Origin: Shewanella aquimarina
GTDB taxonomy: Bacteria > Pseudomonadota > Gammaproteobacteria > Enterobacterales > Shewanellaceae
DNA length: 64,000 bases
Direction: 5' to 3'
Assembly (NCBI RefSeq): GCF_023349185.1
Contig: NZ_JAKIKY010000006.1
Location: forward strand, 1 to 64,000
How positions within the stretch are numbered: the stretch's first letter is position 1; every line of letters begins with the position of its first letter. The position numbers were made by a program, and so were the translations under genes. The notes under the pieces were generated by a model, which did not search any database, was not told the origin of the DNA, and worked only from the letters and a program-made list of their open reading frames with translations. Below are positions 42,803-51,095 of this stretch, in pieces.

Positions 42803-43342
42803 TTAAGGCCAGATCTCTATGGGGGTGCCGGTATCGACGGCGCGCCACAGCTCGTCTATCTCTTCGTTCTTGATGGCGATACAGCCGTCGGTCCAGTTGA
42901 GGCGCTGGGCTTCATCCGGCGTTAGAGAGGAATTGGGGTTCTGGCCATGGATCATGATCTGTCCGCCGGGATTGATCCCCAGTGCGGCGGCCCTGAGTTT
43001 ATCTTCATCGTTGGGGTAGGAGATATGGATAGCACGGTAGTAGGCGCTGTCGGCCTTCTTATAATCCAGGATATAGCGCCCCTCTGGGGTACGTTGATCG
43101 CCCTCTTGCAGCTTGTGGCCCACCGGACGATCGCCCAGGGCAATCTTGTAGCGTCTTAATACTTTACCTTGGCGCATCAATAGCATGCTGGCCTCAGACT
43201 TATTGACTACCACCAGATCTACCTTGCCAATCTGGCTCTTGCTGGCGCTATGGGGCGAGCTTAAGCTGCTCGATTGCGCCCAGGTAACCCCTAACGGGGC
43301 GAGCAGGCAAAGCAGCAGGAGTTGTTTAAAAAATGTCTGCAT
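42803..43342 (-). CDS. L,D-transpeptidase (YkuD domain), secreted
   Basis: 179 residues with signal peptide (cleavage near TWAQS) and a YkuD catalytic domain: IMIHGQNPN (H132) and TDGCIAIKN (nucleophile C154). It would form L,D crosslinks in peptidoglycan or attach proteins to it. ATG 43342 gives a proper signal peptide; the frame extends 15 residues upstream. It is followed by yecM on the same strand. Confidence 0.88.
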   Translation of the reverse strand: MQTFFKQLLLLCLLAPLGVTWAQSSSLSSPHSASKSQIGKVDLVVVNKSEASMLLMRQGKVLRRYKIALGDRPVGHKLQEGDQRTPEGRYILDYKKADSAYYRAIHISYPNDEDKLRAAALGINPGGQIMIHGQNPNSSLTPDEAQRLNWTDGCIAIKNEEIDELWRAVDTGTPIEIWP

Positions 43343-43486
43343 CGTCTTGGTTCGGTAAAATAAAGCCACTACTTGGGTGTTCATCATACCTTATTTTAGA
43401 TTAAGCTGGATCGGTTAATTCCATGTTGCATCATAGTGGGTGGAATTGACGTCTTCGATGGCGAGAGATAAGGATTGTTGATTTAG

Positions 43487-44314
43487 ATGGATGAGACCCC
43501 GCAAGAGGCGCGTAAACAGAAACTCAGAGAGATTATCTTCGGCACAGACACGCCGGCCGGTCGTTATTTCGACATCAGCCTGATCGTCTGTATCGTGTTG
43601 AGTGTCGCCCTGGTGTTTGTCGACACCATAGACAGCATACATAATCGTTATGGCGATTGGATCCGTATCGCCGAATGGTGCTTTACCGGTATCTTTACCT
43701 TAGAGTACATGCTCAGACTCTACTGCTCCGCTCAGCCGGCACAATATGCCCGCAGCTTCTATGGTGTGGTGGACCTGCTTTCCATTCTGCCCAGTTACCT
43801 GGCGCTCATCTTCCCGGGAGCCAACTTCACTCTGGTGATCCGTGTGCTGCGACTGTTCCGTATCTTCAGGGTACTCAAGTTGCTGCGTTATCTCAGCGAG
43901 GGCAACTTACTGCTGCGGGCCATGATGCAGTCGAGCCGTAAGGTGTTTCTGTTTTTCTTCTCCGTCAGCCTGATCGTCATGGTGCTCAGCGCCATCATGT
44001 ATGTGGTGGAAGGACCCGAGCATGGTTTCACCTCCATGCCGAAATCTATCTACTGGACAATCGTTACCATCACCACGGTAGGTTATGGCGATATTACCCC
44101 GCAGACTACATTAGGGCAGGGGATCGCCGCGCTAACCATGCTGATAGGTTACTCCATCATCGCCATTCCGACCGGCATCCTGACCTCGGAGATCTCCCAG
44201 GAGATGGTGCGCAAGAAAGATCTGCGCCGCTGCAGCAACTGTCTCAAGATGGGCCACGAAGTCTCGGCGCTCTACTGTGACAAATGCGGCAACGAGCTGG
44301 AAACCGACCTCTAG
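43487..44314 (+). CDS. voltage-gated potassium channel with C-terminal zinc ribbon
   Basis: 275 residues, six membrane helices. The S4 voltage sensor carries regularly spaced arginines (RVLRLFRIFRVLKLLR, about 119-134) and the pore has the K+ selectivity filter TVGYGD (197-202). After S6 comes a short basic linker and a four-cysteine zinc ribbon (C249, C252, C264, C267) instead of the usual RCK or cyclic-nucleotide domain. The ribbon may assemble or regulate the tetramer. It is followed by a MATE exporter 58 bases downstream. Confidence 0.92.
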   Translation: MDETPQEARKQKLREIIFGTDTPAGRYFDISLIVCIVLSVALVFVDTIDSIHNRYGDWIRIAEWCFTGIFTLEYMLRLYCSAQPAQYARSFYGVVDLLSILPSYLALIFPGANFTLVIRVLRLFRIFRVLKLLRYLSEGNLLLRAMMQSSRKVFLFFFSVSLIVMVLSAIMYVVEGPEHGFTSMPKSIYWTIVTITTVGYGDITPQTTLGQGIAALTMLIGYSIIAIPTGILTSEISQEMVRKKDLRRCSNCLKMGHEVSALYCDKCGNELETDL

Positions 44315-44372
44315 GGAGCCTTATGTTTGCAATCTATTCGGCAGTAAGCGTGATTGGTTATGAGGGAGCGTT

Positions 44373-45860
44373 ATGACCACGGCTAAGTTTGTCCAGGGTT
44401 CTATCATGCGCCACATACTGGTGATGAGCTCCACCGCCGCCATCGGCATCTCGGCGCTGTTTGTGGTGGATCTGATCGATATCTTCTTCCTCAGTCTGCT
44501 GGGGGAGCAGGAGCTGGCCGCGGCCGTTGGCTACGCGGGCACCATCTCCTTCTTTACTACCTCAATTGGTATCGGCCTCTCTATCGCCCTCGGCGCCCTG
44601 GTGTCTCGCGCCGTGGGCGCCAAAGAGTTTGAGCTGGCCAAGCGCTTGCTGCTCAACAGCGCCGTGGTGACAGTGCTGGTGGCCTCTCTGGTCGCCATCA
44701 TAGTCACCTGTTTTATCCCCGAGCTACTCACCCTGGTGGGGGCTACGGGCCGCACCGGTGAGCTGGCCGCCGGCTACCTTTATATTCTGGTGCCCTCCAT
44801 GCCCATCATCTGTCTGGCGATGGCCCTTGGAGCCGCGCTCAGGGCGGTGGGTGATGCCAAACTCTCCATGGTATCGACCCTGACAGGGGGCGGGGTTAAT
44901 TTGGTGTTTGACCCTATCTTCATCTTCCTGCTTGCCATGGGCATCGAAGGGGCGGCGCTCGCCTCTGTGCTGGCGCGTCTCGCCGTGCTGCTGGTGGCCG
45001 CAAGGGGCGTGGTGGTCAAGCATAAGCTGTTTGGCCGTTTCGATCTCAGCGCCTTCAAGGAAGATATCAAGCCAATTTTTGCCATCGCGGGCCCCGCGAT
45101 GATGACCAACATCGCCACCCCCATAGGCAACGCCGTGGTGACCCGCGCCATCGCCGAGTTTGGTGACAGTTATGTGGCCGCCTGGGCCGTGCTGGGCAGG
45201 TTGACGCCCGTGGCCTTTGGCATGATCTTCGCGCTGAGCGGCGCCATAGGCCCGATAGTCGGGCAGAACTTCGGCGCGCGGGAGTTTGCCCGAGTGCGCC
45301 AGAGTCTCACCAAGGCGCTGCAATTCTGCGCCCTGTATGTGGTGACTGTGTCCCTGCTGCTGATGCTGCTGCAGGAGCAGATAGTGGCCCTGTTTGCCAT
45401 GCAGGGGGAGAGCGCCGAGCTGATCCGCTTCTTCTGTCGCTACATCGCCGTTTTCTTCGTCTTCTCCGGTGCCCTGTTTGTGGCAAACGCCTCCTTCAAT
45501 AACCTGGGTAAGGCCAAGTACTCGACCCTGTTTAACGTGGGTAAGGCAACCCTGGGCACCATTCCCTTCGTCTACTATGGCGGCCAACTGGGTGGTGTCG
45601 AAGGTGTGTTGATCGGCCAGGTGCTGGGAGCGATCCTCTTCGGCGTGCTGGGTGTATTAACTGCCTATCGCTTGGTTGACAAGGTGCATGCCAGTGCGGC
45701 GCTAGCCGTTAGCCAGGAGGCGCTCGATGAGGAGCTAAGCCCCAGCAGCACCAATCCACTGTCATCCTCCTGTGCCCAGATGGCGCAGATCAGTGAGGAG
45801 CAAGATTGTGAGGCAAGCAATCGCGTCAGTGAGCTGGTTACAGGTGAAACGCGTGACTAA
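44373..45860 (+). CDS. MATE-family multidrug/metabolite exporter
   Basis: 495 residues with about twelve membrane helices in two related halves: the N-half starts GSIMRHILVMSSTAAIGISALFVVDLIDIFFLS in outline (split here as MRHILVMSSTAAIGISAL and VVDLIDIFFLS), and the C-half starts KPIFAIAGPAMMTNIATPIG. It would export cationic compounds using Na+ or H+. A charged C-terminal tail of about 50 residues with cysteines is longer than usual. GAGGGAG precedes the ATG. Confidence 0.9.
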   Translation: MTTAKFVQGSIMRHILVMSSTAAIGISALFVVDLIDIFFLSLLGEQELAAAVGYAGTISFFTTSIGIGLSIALGALVSRAVGAKEFELAKRLLLNSAVVTVLVASLVAIIVTCFIPELLTLVGATGRTGELAAGYLYILVPSMPIICLAMALGAALRAVGDAKLSMVSTLTGGGVNLVFDPIFIFLLAMGIEGAALASVLARLAVLLVAARGVVVKHKLFGRFDLSAFKEDIKPIFAIAGPAMMTNIATPIGNAVVTRAIAEFGDSYVAAWAVLGRLTPVAFGMIFALSGAIGPIVGQNFGAREFARVRQSLTKALQFCALYVVTVSLLLMLLQEQIVALFAMQGESAELIRFFCRYIAVFFVFSGALFVANASFNNLGKAKYSTLFNVGKATLGTIPFVYYGGQLGGVEGVLIGQVLGAILFGVLGVLTAYRLVDKVHASAALAVSQEALDEELSPSSTNPLSSSCAQMAQISEEQDCEASNRVSELVTGETRD

Positions 45861-45913
45861 CTGTCTTCTGTTACACAAGGGATGGTTAGAACGGCTATGA
45901 AAGCGATAGAGGC

Positions 45914-45937
45914 AAAAACGGCGCCGTAGTGGCGCCG
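45914..45937 (-). terminator. terminator of the DUF2986 gene
   Basis: CGGCGCC (45919-45925), loop GTAGT, GGCGCCG (45931-45937). On the minus strand the stem is followed by TTTTT, so it ends the gene starting at 46266. On the plus strand there is no T-run. Confidence 0.75.
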
Positions 45938-45947
45938 CTTGGTAGAG

Positions 45948-46004
45948 GCATTAGTTATTGGCAATAGCCATTAGCATTTAGGCATTAGACATTAAATGCA
46001 TTAG
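45948..46004. repeat. degenerate CATTAG short repeats
   Basis: GCATTAG occurs at 45948-45954 and further copies or near-copies (CCATTAG, GCATTTAG, GCATTAG, ACATTAA, GCATTAG) follow within about 57 bases. They form an irregular tandem array between the MATE and DUF2986 genes. Confidence 0.55.
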
Positions 46005-46020
46005 GCACAAGGCGTAAGCC

Positions 46021-46266
46021 TTAGCCTTGCTGCGCCGGAGCCTCTTCTTGTTCGACGCTCTCAGCTGTCACGTCTTGTTCGTCCTCAGACTTAGCGGCCT
46101 TCTCGGCGGCATTAGCCTTGGCGGCGGCTTCGGCCTGCTCCTGGGCCAGCATCTTGGCGCGATCGCCTTTTGAGATATATTTCTTTACTGTCGGCGGCGT
46201 ATGTTTGTTGTGACGGGCTTTGGCGCGCTTTGCCGTCTTCTTCAGCATCTTTTGTTTCTTGTTCAT
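46021..46266 (-). CDS. DUF2986 small basic/acidic protein
   Basis: 81 residues: a strongly basic N-terminal half (MNKKQKMLKKTAKRAKARHN and the VKKYISKGDRAKM motif of DUF2986) and an Ala/Glu-rich acidic tail. The basic part looks like an RNA- or ribosome-binding peptide, but the role is unknown. GGTGGAAGT precedes the ATG. A dedicated terminator lies downstream. Confidence 0.82.
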   Translation of the reverse strand: MNKKQKMLKKTAKRAKARHNKHTPPTVKKYISKGDRAKMLAQEQAEAAAKANAAEKAAKSEDEQDVTAESVEQEEAPAQQG

Positions 46267-46399
46267 ACTTCCACCCAGGTGTTTGATTCAGATAATATGT
46301 GGACTTTACGGGGTCGCCCGTCGGGTAACCCAAACCAGGGGCGGATTTTAACCTAATCCGCACGCTGGGGCTATAGGCGAGTGTTGAGATAGAGGAATT

Positions 46400-46723
46400 A
46401 TGAGTCGTATAAGCTGTGATGCCAAGATCACCTTCTTTGAGCGCTTCGAGGCCGATATTTTAAGTGGCGCCAAAACTATCACCTTGAGGGATGAGAGCGA
46501 GTCGCACTTTCGCGTCGGCGATCGCCTGTCGGTATCGACCTTCGAAACAGACAGGCATTTTTGTGATATTCAGGTGGTTCGGGTCGAAGAGCTCGCCTTC
46601 GATGCCTTAAATCAGCGCCATGCCGCGCAAGAGAACATGACGCTTGAGCAGTTAAAGGCGGTAATCACCGAGATATATGGCGAGATTAAAACCTTGTACC
46701 TTATCGAATATCGTTTGCTGTAG
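46400..46723 (+). CDS. yqfB: N4-acetylcytidine amidohydrolase, ASCH domain
   Basis: 107 residues, matching E. coli YqfB: ITFFERFEADILSGAKTITLRDESESHF, in segments ADILSGAKTITLRDESES and the C-terminal HAAQENMTLEQLKAVI. YqfB hydrolyses N4-acetylcytidine to cytidine; a lysine and threonine in the AKTIT motif and a later glutamate form the reported catalytic set. AGAGGA precedes the ATG. Confidence 0.92.
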   Translation: MSRISCDAKITFFERFEADILSGAKTITLRDESESHFRVGDRLSVSTFETDRHFCDIQVVRVEELAFDALNQRHAAQENMTLEQLKAVITEIYGEIKTLYLIEYRLL

Positions 46724-46774
46724 GTCAGCTATGTAGGCGCCGTCTTGGCAAGGAAGAGAAGGAGTCGCTTTACT

Positions 46775-47470
46775 ATGCAGCCAAATAACATGCAGCCAAT
46801 TAACATGCAGTCGCTTAATGAATCTGTAGTCTTGCTTCATGGACTGGCGCGCAGCAGGGCCTCGATGGAGAAGATGGCGAATGCTCTGTCGGCCAAGGGT
46901 TACCAATGCGTGAATCTGGGCTATCCCTCGACTCAGTTTGATATCGAGACGCTGGCCGGGGAGCATATCGACAAGGCATTGTCTGCGTGCCGTGGAGAGA
47001 AAATTCACTTTGTCACTCACTCTATGGGCGGCATTCTGGTGCGCCAGTACCTGAGTCAACATGCCTTGCCCGCCCTTGGCCGGGTGGTGATGCTTGGCCC
47101 ACCGAATGGCGGCAGTGAGGTGGTGGATCGCCTGAGGAATATGCCTGGATTTATGCTGGTTAATGGCCCTGCGGGCATGCAGCTGGGCACAGAGGCGAGT
47201 AGCGTGCCGAATCGTCTCGGTAAGGCTGATTTTGACCTTGGGGTGATTGCTGGCAATCGCAGCGTTAACCTGCTGCTCTCGACCCTATTGCCTGGGCCTA
47301 ATGATGGCAAGGTCACCGTGGCGCGCACTCGGCTCGAGGGGATGAGGGATCATATTAGCCTGGCGGTAACCCATCCCTTCATGATGAATAACGCCAGGGT
47401 GATTGCCCAGACGGCGCATTTCTTGGCTCACGGATGCTTTAAGCCTCGAGCGCCTGCGGATGAACTCTGA
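46775..47470 (+). CDS. lipase-like alpha/beta hydrolase
   Basis: 231 residues. LLHGLARSRASM (oxyanion loop), FVTHSMGGILVRQYL (nucleophile serine), GPNDGKVTV (acid) and a late histidine in AVTHPFM. No signal peptide is seen, so it is probably cytoplasmic. The first codons form a 15-bp tandem repeat encoding MQPNN-MQPIN-MQ, giving three in-frame ATGs (46775, 46790, 46805). AAGGAG ten bases before 46775 favours the first. Relatives resemble triacylglycerol lipases and PGAP1-like hydrolases; the substrate is unknown. Confidence 0.82.
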   Translation: MQPNNMQPINMQSLNESVVLLHGLARSRASMEKMANALSAKGYQCVNLGYPSTQFDIETLAGEHIDKALSACRGEKIHFVTHSMGGILVRQYLSQHALPALGRVVMLGPPNGGSEVVDRLRNMPGFMLVNGPAGMQLGTEASSVPNRLGKADFDLGVIAGNRSVNLLLSTLLPGPNDGKVTVARTRLEGMRDHISLAVTHPFMMNNARVIAQTAHFLAHGCFKPRAPADEL

Positions 47471-47488
47471 CCCTTTTCTGCCAGATTT

Positions 47489-47947
47489 TTAGCCCTTGTC
47501 GGCGAACTTGCTGATGTCGGCGTCGGTGGCGCCATCGTTGCACTCTCCGCGGATCTCTCCGCGTCCTACCTCTATGATACGGCTCAGTTCCAGATAGCCT
47601 TCGCGGCAGTAGCCTGTCATGGTGATGGTCTTCTCCAGGCCAAGTTCTATCTGCTCGGTCCAACTCCTCAGGTCTGGCTCATAGATGGAGCGTTTCTTGC
47701 TCCCCGAGCGTTTCATCTTCTCTATCTGACGCACTCGCTGCATGTGGGGCTGTTCCAGGGTGGGCAGCTCGGCGTACTTCACCTTGTAGGTAAACAGCTT
47801 GATGCCGTCGCCCTTGATTGAGGTCTGGAAGGTATCTTCTACACGAACCTTAAAATCATCGACATCGCGTTTGCTGGCGCAGCCGACAAGGCTAAGCATA
47901 GCGGTGAGAAGCACAGTGGTGGTAAGCAGTGGGGAAGGCATCGGCAT
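47489..47947 (-). CDS. hypothetical lipoprotein
   Basis: 152 residues from ATG 47947, with a lipoprotein signal (lipobox LVGC, cysteine near residue 23). The mature part is mixed, with YCREGYLELSRIIEVGRGEIRGECN near the end (two cysteines, perhaps a disulphide; shown in pieces YCREGYLEL and GEIRGEC). No family is recognised. It converges on the lipase-like gene with an 18-base gap. Confidence 0.75.
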   Translation of the reverse strand: MPMPSPLLTTTVLLTAMLSLVGCASKRDVDDFKVRVEDTFQTSIKGDGIKLFTYKVKYAELPTLEQPHMQRVRQIEKMKRSGSKKRSIYEPDLRSWTEQIELGLEKTITMTGYCREGYLELSRIIEVGRGEIRGECNDGATDADISKFADKG

Positions 47948-48188
47948 CTTATTATTATCTTTATTTTCGTCGAAGGTTAACATTTGTGACAGGCCGAGCA
48001 TAACCCAATTGCCAGGGGAGATCACCCCAGGTTACATGACTTTACCTAAATTGACTTTGGCTGAGTAACTTGAACTGGCTCACGTAAATAGGGTGAGATG
48101 TGAGAAAATTGTTGTTATTTGTTAGCGTCTTGGCACACTCAAGGTAAGGGGAAATGTGTTAGGAGATCCCCTGCGCTAAGGAGTTTGC

Positions 48189-48923
48189 ATGTCGGCCTTG
48201 ATCAGCCTGTTTCGTTCATTACTCGGCAGTTTTCGGGATCTGGTGCCCATCATCTGTGTGGTGGCCTTCTTCGAGATCTTCGTGCTGCATCAGGCTCCGG
48301 CTAATATGGCCGAGATCCTCCTCGGGCTGGTATTTATCGTCTTCGGTTTGACCTTCTTCGTCTTTGGGCTCGAGATGGGCCTGTTTCCCATAGGTGAGTC
48401 TCTGGCACAGGCGCTGGCGCGTAAGGGCAGCGTTTTCTGGTTAGTTGTTTTCTCCTTCTCGCTGGGTTTCGGCACCACACTGGCGGAGCCCGCCTTGACG
48501 GCAGTAGCGAATGAGGCCGCCGAGGTGGCGGCTAATGCCGGCGCCATAGCGTCGAGCAGTGATGCCATGGAGCGCTATGCCATGGGGCTCAGGCTGACGG
48601 TGGCCATCTCGGTGGGGCTGGCGATTCTGCTCGGGGTGATCCGTATTCTCAAGGGCTGGCCTATTCATTATTTAATCATAGGTGGCTATGTGTGTGTCAT
48701 GGTGTTAACCGCCTTTGCGCCAGAGAACATCATAGGTATCGCCTATGATTCTGGCGGCGTGACCACTTCGACCATTACCGTGCCCTTGGTGACCGCCCTT
48801 GGGGTAGGCTTGGCCAGTGTGATCAAGGGGCGTAATCCCATGTTGGATGGTTTTGGGCTGATCGCCTTTGCCAGCCTGACGCCGATGATCTTCGTTTTAC
48901 TCTACGGCATGTGGGTGTTGTGA
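48189..48923 (+). CDS. DUF1538 membrane protein, first subunit (UmpA-like)
   Basis: 244 residues, about six to seven membrane helices. DUF1538 landmarks: [33 protein letters not shown], and the conserved [21 protein letters not shown], which resembles a substrate- or ion-binding loop. AAGGAG precedes the ATG. It overlaps the second DUF1538 gene by one base (TGATG). A DUF1538 pair from Halomonas (UmpAB) has been reported as a two-component Na+(Li+,K+)/H+ antiporter, so cation exchange is the best inference. Confidence 0.85.
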   Translation: MSALISLFRSLLGSFRDLVPIICVVAFFEIFVLHQAPANMAEILLGLVFIVFGLTFFVFGLEMGLFPIGESLAQALARKGSVFWLVVFSFSLGFGTTLAEPALTAVANEAAEVAANAGAIASSSDAMERYAMGLRLTVAISVGLAILLGVIRILKGWPIHYLIIGGYVCVMVLTAFAPENIIGIAYDSGGVTTSTITVPLVTALGVGLASVIKGRNPMLDGFGLIAFASLTPMIFVLLYGMWVL

Positions 48924-49711
48924 TGACTTATCTGAGCGAGATGTTGGATACCCTGATGTTGACGGCCCGGGACGTGGTGCCGATAGCCGTCATCTTATTC
49001 GGCTTTCAGCTTGGGGTACTCAAGCGAGCCGTAGCCAATTGGCGCCGGGTGCTGCTGGGGTTTGTCTATGTGATCATAGGGCTCAGCCTGTTCTTGGTAG
49101 GGCTCGAGCTGGCGCTGTTTCCCATAGGGCAAAGCATGGCCAGCCAGCTGACCTCGCCCGATTTTCTCCACCCTGAGGGCGGCGATACGCCTTTTATCTG
49201 GCAAGACTATCTCTGGGTCTACCTGTTTGCCGCGGCTATTGGTTTTAGTACCACGATTGCCGAGCCCTCGCTTATCGCCGTGGCGATTAAGGCCAATGAG
49301 GTCTCGGGTGGCGCCATCGGCATACAGGGGCTCAGGATCTCGGTGGCGATCGGCGTGGCCATGGGGATAGCCCTCGGCTGTTTTCGCATCGTGGTGGGCG
49401 ATCCCATCCATTACTACATCATGGCCGGCTATGTGCTGGTGGTGATTCAGACCTATTATGCCCCGAAGATGATAGTGCCTCTGGCCTACGATTCGGGTGG
49501 GGTGACCACCTCCACCGTGACCGTGCCGCTGGTGGCGGCGCTTGGCCTGGGGCTGGCCACCAATGTGGCGGGGCGCGACCCGCTTATCGACGGCTTCGGC
49601 CTGATTGCCTTTGCCAGCCTGTTTCCTATGATCACTGTGATGGGCTACGCCCAGTTAGTCGAATTCTTAAGTCAGCGAAAATCCGCTAAGGAGCGAGACC
49701 ATGCGCTTTAA
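48923..49711 (+). CDS. DUF1538 membrane protein, second subunit (UmpB-like)
   Basis: 262 residues and clearly a paralogue of the preceding gene: FLVGLELALFPIGQSMA, TTIAEPSLIAVAIKANE and [21 protein letters not shown] occur in the same order. ATG 48923 within TGATG is the probable start; a GTG at 48911 would add four residues. The two proteins probably form a heteromeric transporter. It overlaps the PII-like gene by 11 bases. Confidence 0.85.
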   Translation: MTYLSEMLDTLMLTARDVVPIAVILFGFQLGVLKRAVANWRRVLLGFVYVIIGLSLFLVGLELALFPIGQSMASQLTSPDFLHPEGGDTPFIWQDYLWVYLFAAAIGFSTTIAEPSLIAVAIKANEVSGGAIGIQGLRISVAIGVAMGIALGCFRIVVGDPIHYYIMAGYVLVVIQTYYAPKMIVPLAYDSGGVTTSTVTVPLVAALGLGLATNVAGRDPLIDGFGLIAFASLFPMITVMGYAQLVEFLSQRKSAKERDHAL

Positions 49712-50051
49712 ACTTATCGTCGCCTTCGTCGATGAAACCTGTACCGATACCGTGCTCGATGCGGCGAGAGAGGCGGGCGCCACGGGAGCGACAGTCATTA
49801 ATCATGCCCGCGGTGAAGGGCTGGAGAAGAAGAAGACCTTCATGGGCCTGGGTCTGGATATACAGCGGGACGTGATCCTCTGGTTGGTAGAGGAGCACAT
49901 GAGCCGCAGCATCTTGGAAACCATTTGCCGGGTAGGGGAGTTTGAGACGAACCCTGGGCAGGGGATTGCCATACAGATAGATGTGGAAGACGCCGTCGGT
50001 GTCGCCCATCAGGTGGAAAAACTCAGCAAAGAGATTGAGGATCAATTATGA
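49701..50051 (+). CDS. PII-like signalling protein
   Basis: 116 residues with the PII ferredoxin-like fold: FKLIVAFVDETCTDTVLDAA, GATGATVINHARGEG, and a T-loop region containing KKKTFMGLGL that lacks the classic uridylylated tyrosine of GlnB. Such PII-like proteins bind small nucleotides or ions and control an adjacent transporter. AAGGAG precedes the ATG, which overlaps the upstream gene; the stop overlaps the next start (ATGA). It is therefore a dedicated regulator of the DUF1538 pair. Confidence 0.85.
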   Translation: MRFKLIVAFVDETCTDTVLDAAREAGATGATVINHARGEGLEKKKTFMGLGLDIQRDVILWLVEEHMSRSILETICRVGEFETNPGQGIAIQIDVEDAVGVAHQVEKLSKEIEDQL

Positions 50052-50452
50052 AACCAAGCAGGCTAATTAAGAACAGCGACGTCATGAAAGACAGCTATGT
50101 GATGGTCGATGGTCTGCATACCGTGGCCGAGGCGATCAAGCTGGCGGTGGGCAACGATGTCAGCATGTTGCTGGTGAACAAGCGTCATGAACACGATGAA
50201 TACGGCATGGTGCTGATGAGCGATATCGCCCGCAAGGTGTTGGCCAAAGATAAGTCGCCAGAGCGGGTCAATGTCTATGAGATCATGATTAAACCTGTGC
50301 TGTCGGTACACGCCGACATGGACATTCGTTATACCGCCAGATTGTTCGAACGCTTCGGCATCAACAAGGCGCCGGTGATCGAGGCGGGTAAGATCTTAGG
50401 GGTGGTGACCTATCACGACATAGTGCTTAAGGGGATGTTGCCCCATCTGTAG
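50048..50452 (+). CDS. CBS-domain pair protein
   Basis: 134 residues with two CBS motifs forming one Bateman module (DVMKDSYVMVDGLHTVAEAI... and IMIKPVLSVHADMDIRYTARL...KAPVIEAGKILGVVTYHDIV). CBS pairs bind adenine nucleotides. As the last gene of the DUF1538 operon it probably adds an energy-state input to the transporter alongside the PII-like protein. Confidence 0.88.
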   Translation: MKPSRLIKNSDVMKDSYVMVDGLHTVAEAIKLAVGNDVSMLLVNKRHEHDEYGMVLMSDIARKVLAKDKSPERVNVYEIMIKPVLSVHADMDIRYTARLFERFGINKAPVIEAGKILGVVTYHDIVLKGMLPHL

Positions 50453-50470
50453 CGCCTTGAGCCAGCCAAT

Positions 50471-50493
50471 AAAAAGGGCACCCTAGGGTGCCC
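50471..50493 (-). terminator. terminator between convergent CBS and glutaredoxin genes
   Basis: GGGCACCC (50476-50483) pairs with GGGTGCCC (50486-50493). On the minus strand the stem is followed by TTTTT, ending the glutaredoxin-like gene. It may also stop the plus-strand operon despite lacking a T-run there. Confidence 0.8.
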
Positions 50494-50512
50494 GTAGTGC
50501 TTAAGCATAAGC

Positions 50513-50869
50513 TTAGGCGAATCGCTTATTGAGATAGTCTATGATATCCGAGGATTCATACATCCACTGAGTCTCTCCGGCCTCTTCGATACGCAGGCAA
50601 GGGACCTTAGCCAGGCCGCCTTGTTGTACCAAGGTCTGTTGATGCTCGTCCTGCTTGGCATCGACCGTGACGATATTCAGTCCCTGGCGACGAATGGCGC
50701 GGCGCACCTTTACACAGAAGGGACAGGCCGCGTACTGGTATAGCGCAAGTCCTTGTGTCTGCTCGTCCACTCTTGCCTGCTCCGCCAGCGGACGCTGACG
50801 CTTCTTAGGGGTAAAAACAAAATTCAGAAACAGGATAATGCGGCCTAATACCCAGCGAACAATAAACAT
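50513..50869 (-). CDS. membrane-anchored glutaredoxin-like protein
   Basis: 118 residues: an N-terminal hydrophobic helix (about 5-20) with a basic patch after it, then a glutaredoxin domain with ALYQYAACPFCVKVRRAIRR (CPFC active site), KVPCLRIEE (cis-proline) and ESSDIIDYLN. It resembles the N-terminal thioredoxin-fold domain of glutathione transferases. It probably works in thiol redox at the membrane face. AGGAG precedes the ATG. Confidence 0.88.
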   Translation of the reverse strand: MFIVRWVLGRIILFLNFVFTPKKRQRPLAEQARVDEQTQGLALYQYAACPFCVKVRRAIRRQGLNIVTVDAKQDEHQQTLVQQGGLAKVPCLRIEEAGETQWMYESSDIIDYLNKRFA

Positions 50870-51029
50870 TAACGACTCCTAGATAATTTTGATGGGGCGG
50901 ATTCTAACGCAAGCGTGATGGAGATCAAAGCCTTGCCGCAAACCGAGACCTTATCCTTTTATTTCTATCGCCTCATTTAGCCAAGGTTACGCCCTAGGGC
51001 TCGAGCTTGAACTAGAGGAGTGGCGGGCA

Positions 51030-51064
51030 GAAAAAACGGCTAAGCCTGGGCTTAGCCGTTTTTA
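51030..51064. terminator. bidirectional terminator downstream of the DUF748 gene
   Basis: ACGGCTAAGCC (51036-51046) pairs with GGCTTAGCCGT (51049-51059) around two bases, with A- and T-runs on both sides. On the minus strand it lies 32 bases after the DUF748 stop. Confidence 0.9.
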
Positions 51065-51095
51065 TCTTACTTAAATGACTTGGGGTTATGCGCGG

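Noticed and set aside
44724..45587. 287-codon frame opposite the MATE gene
   Set aside because: His/Gly/Gln-rich composition typical of antisense reading of a membrane protein; the plus-strand gene is unambiguous.
45948..46004. CRISPR-like array
   Set aside because: Repeats are only six to seven bases, irregularly spaced and degenerate; no cas genes.
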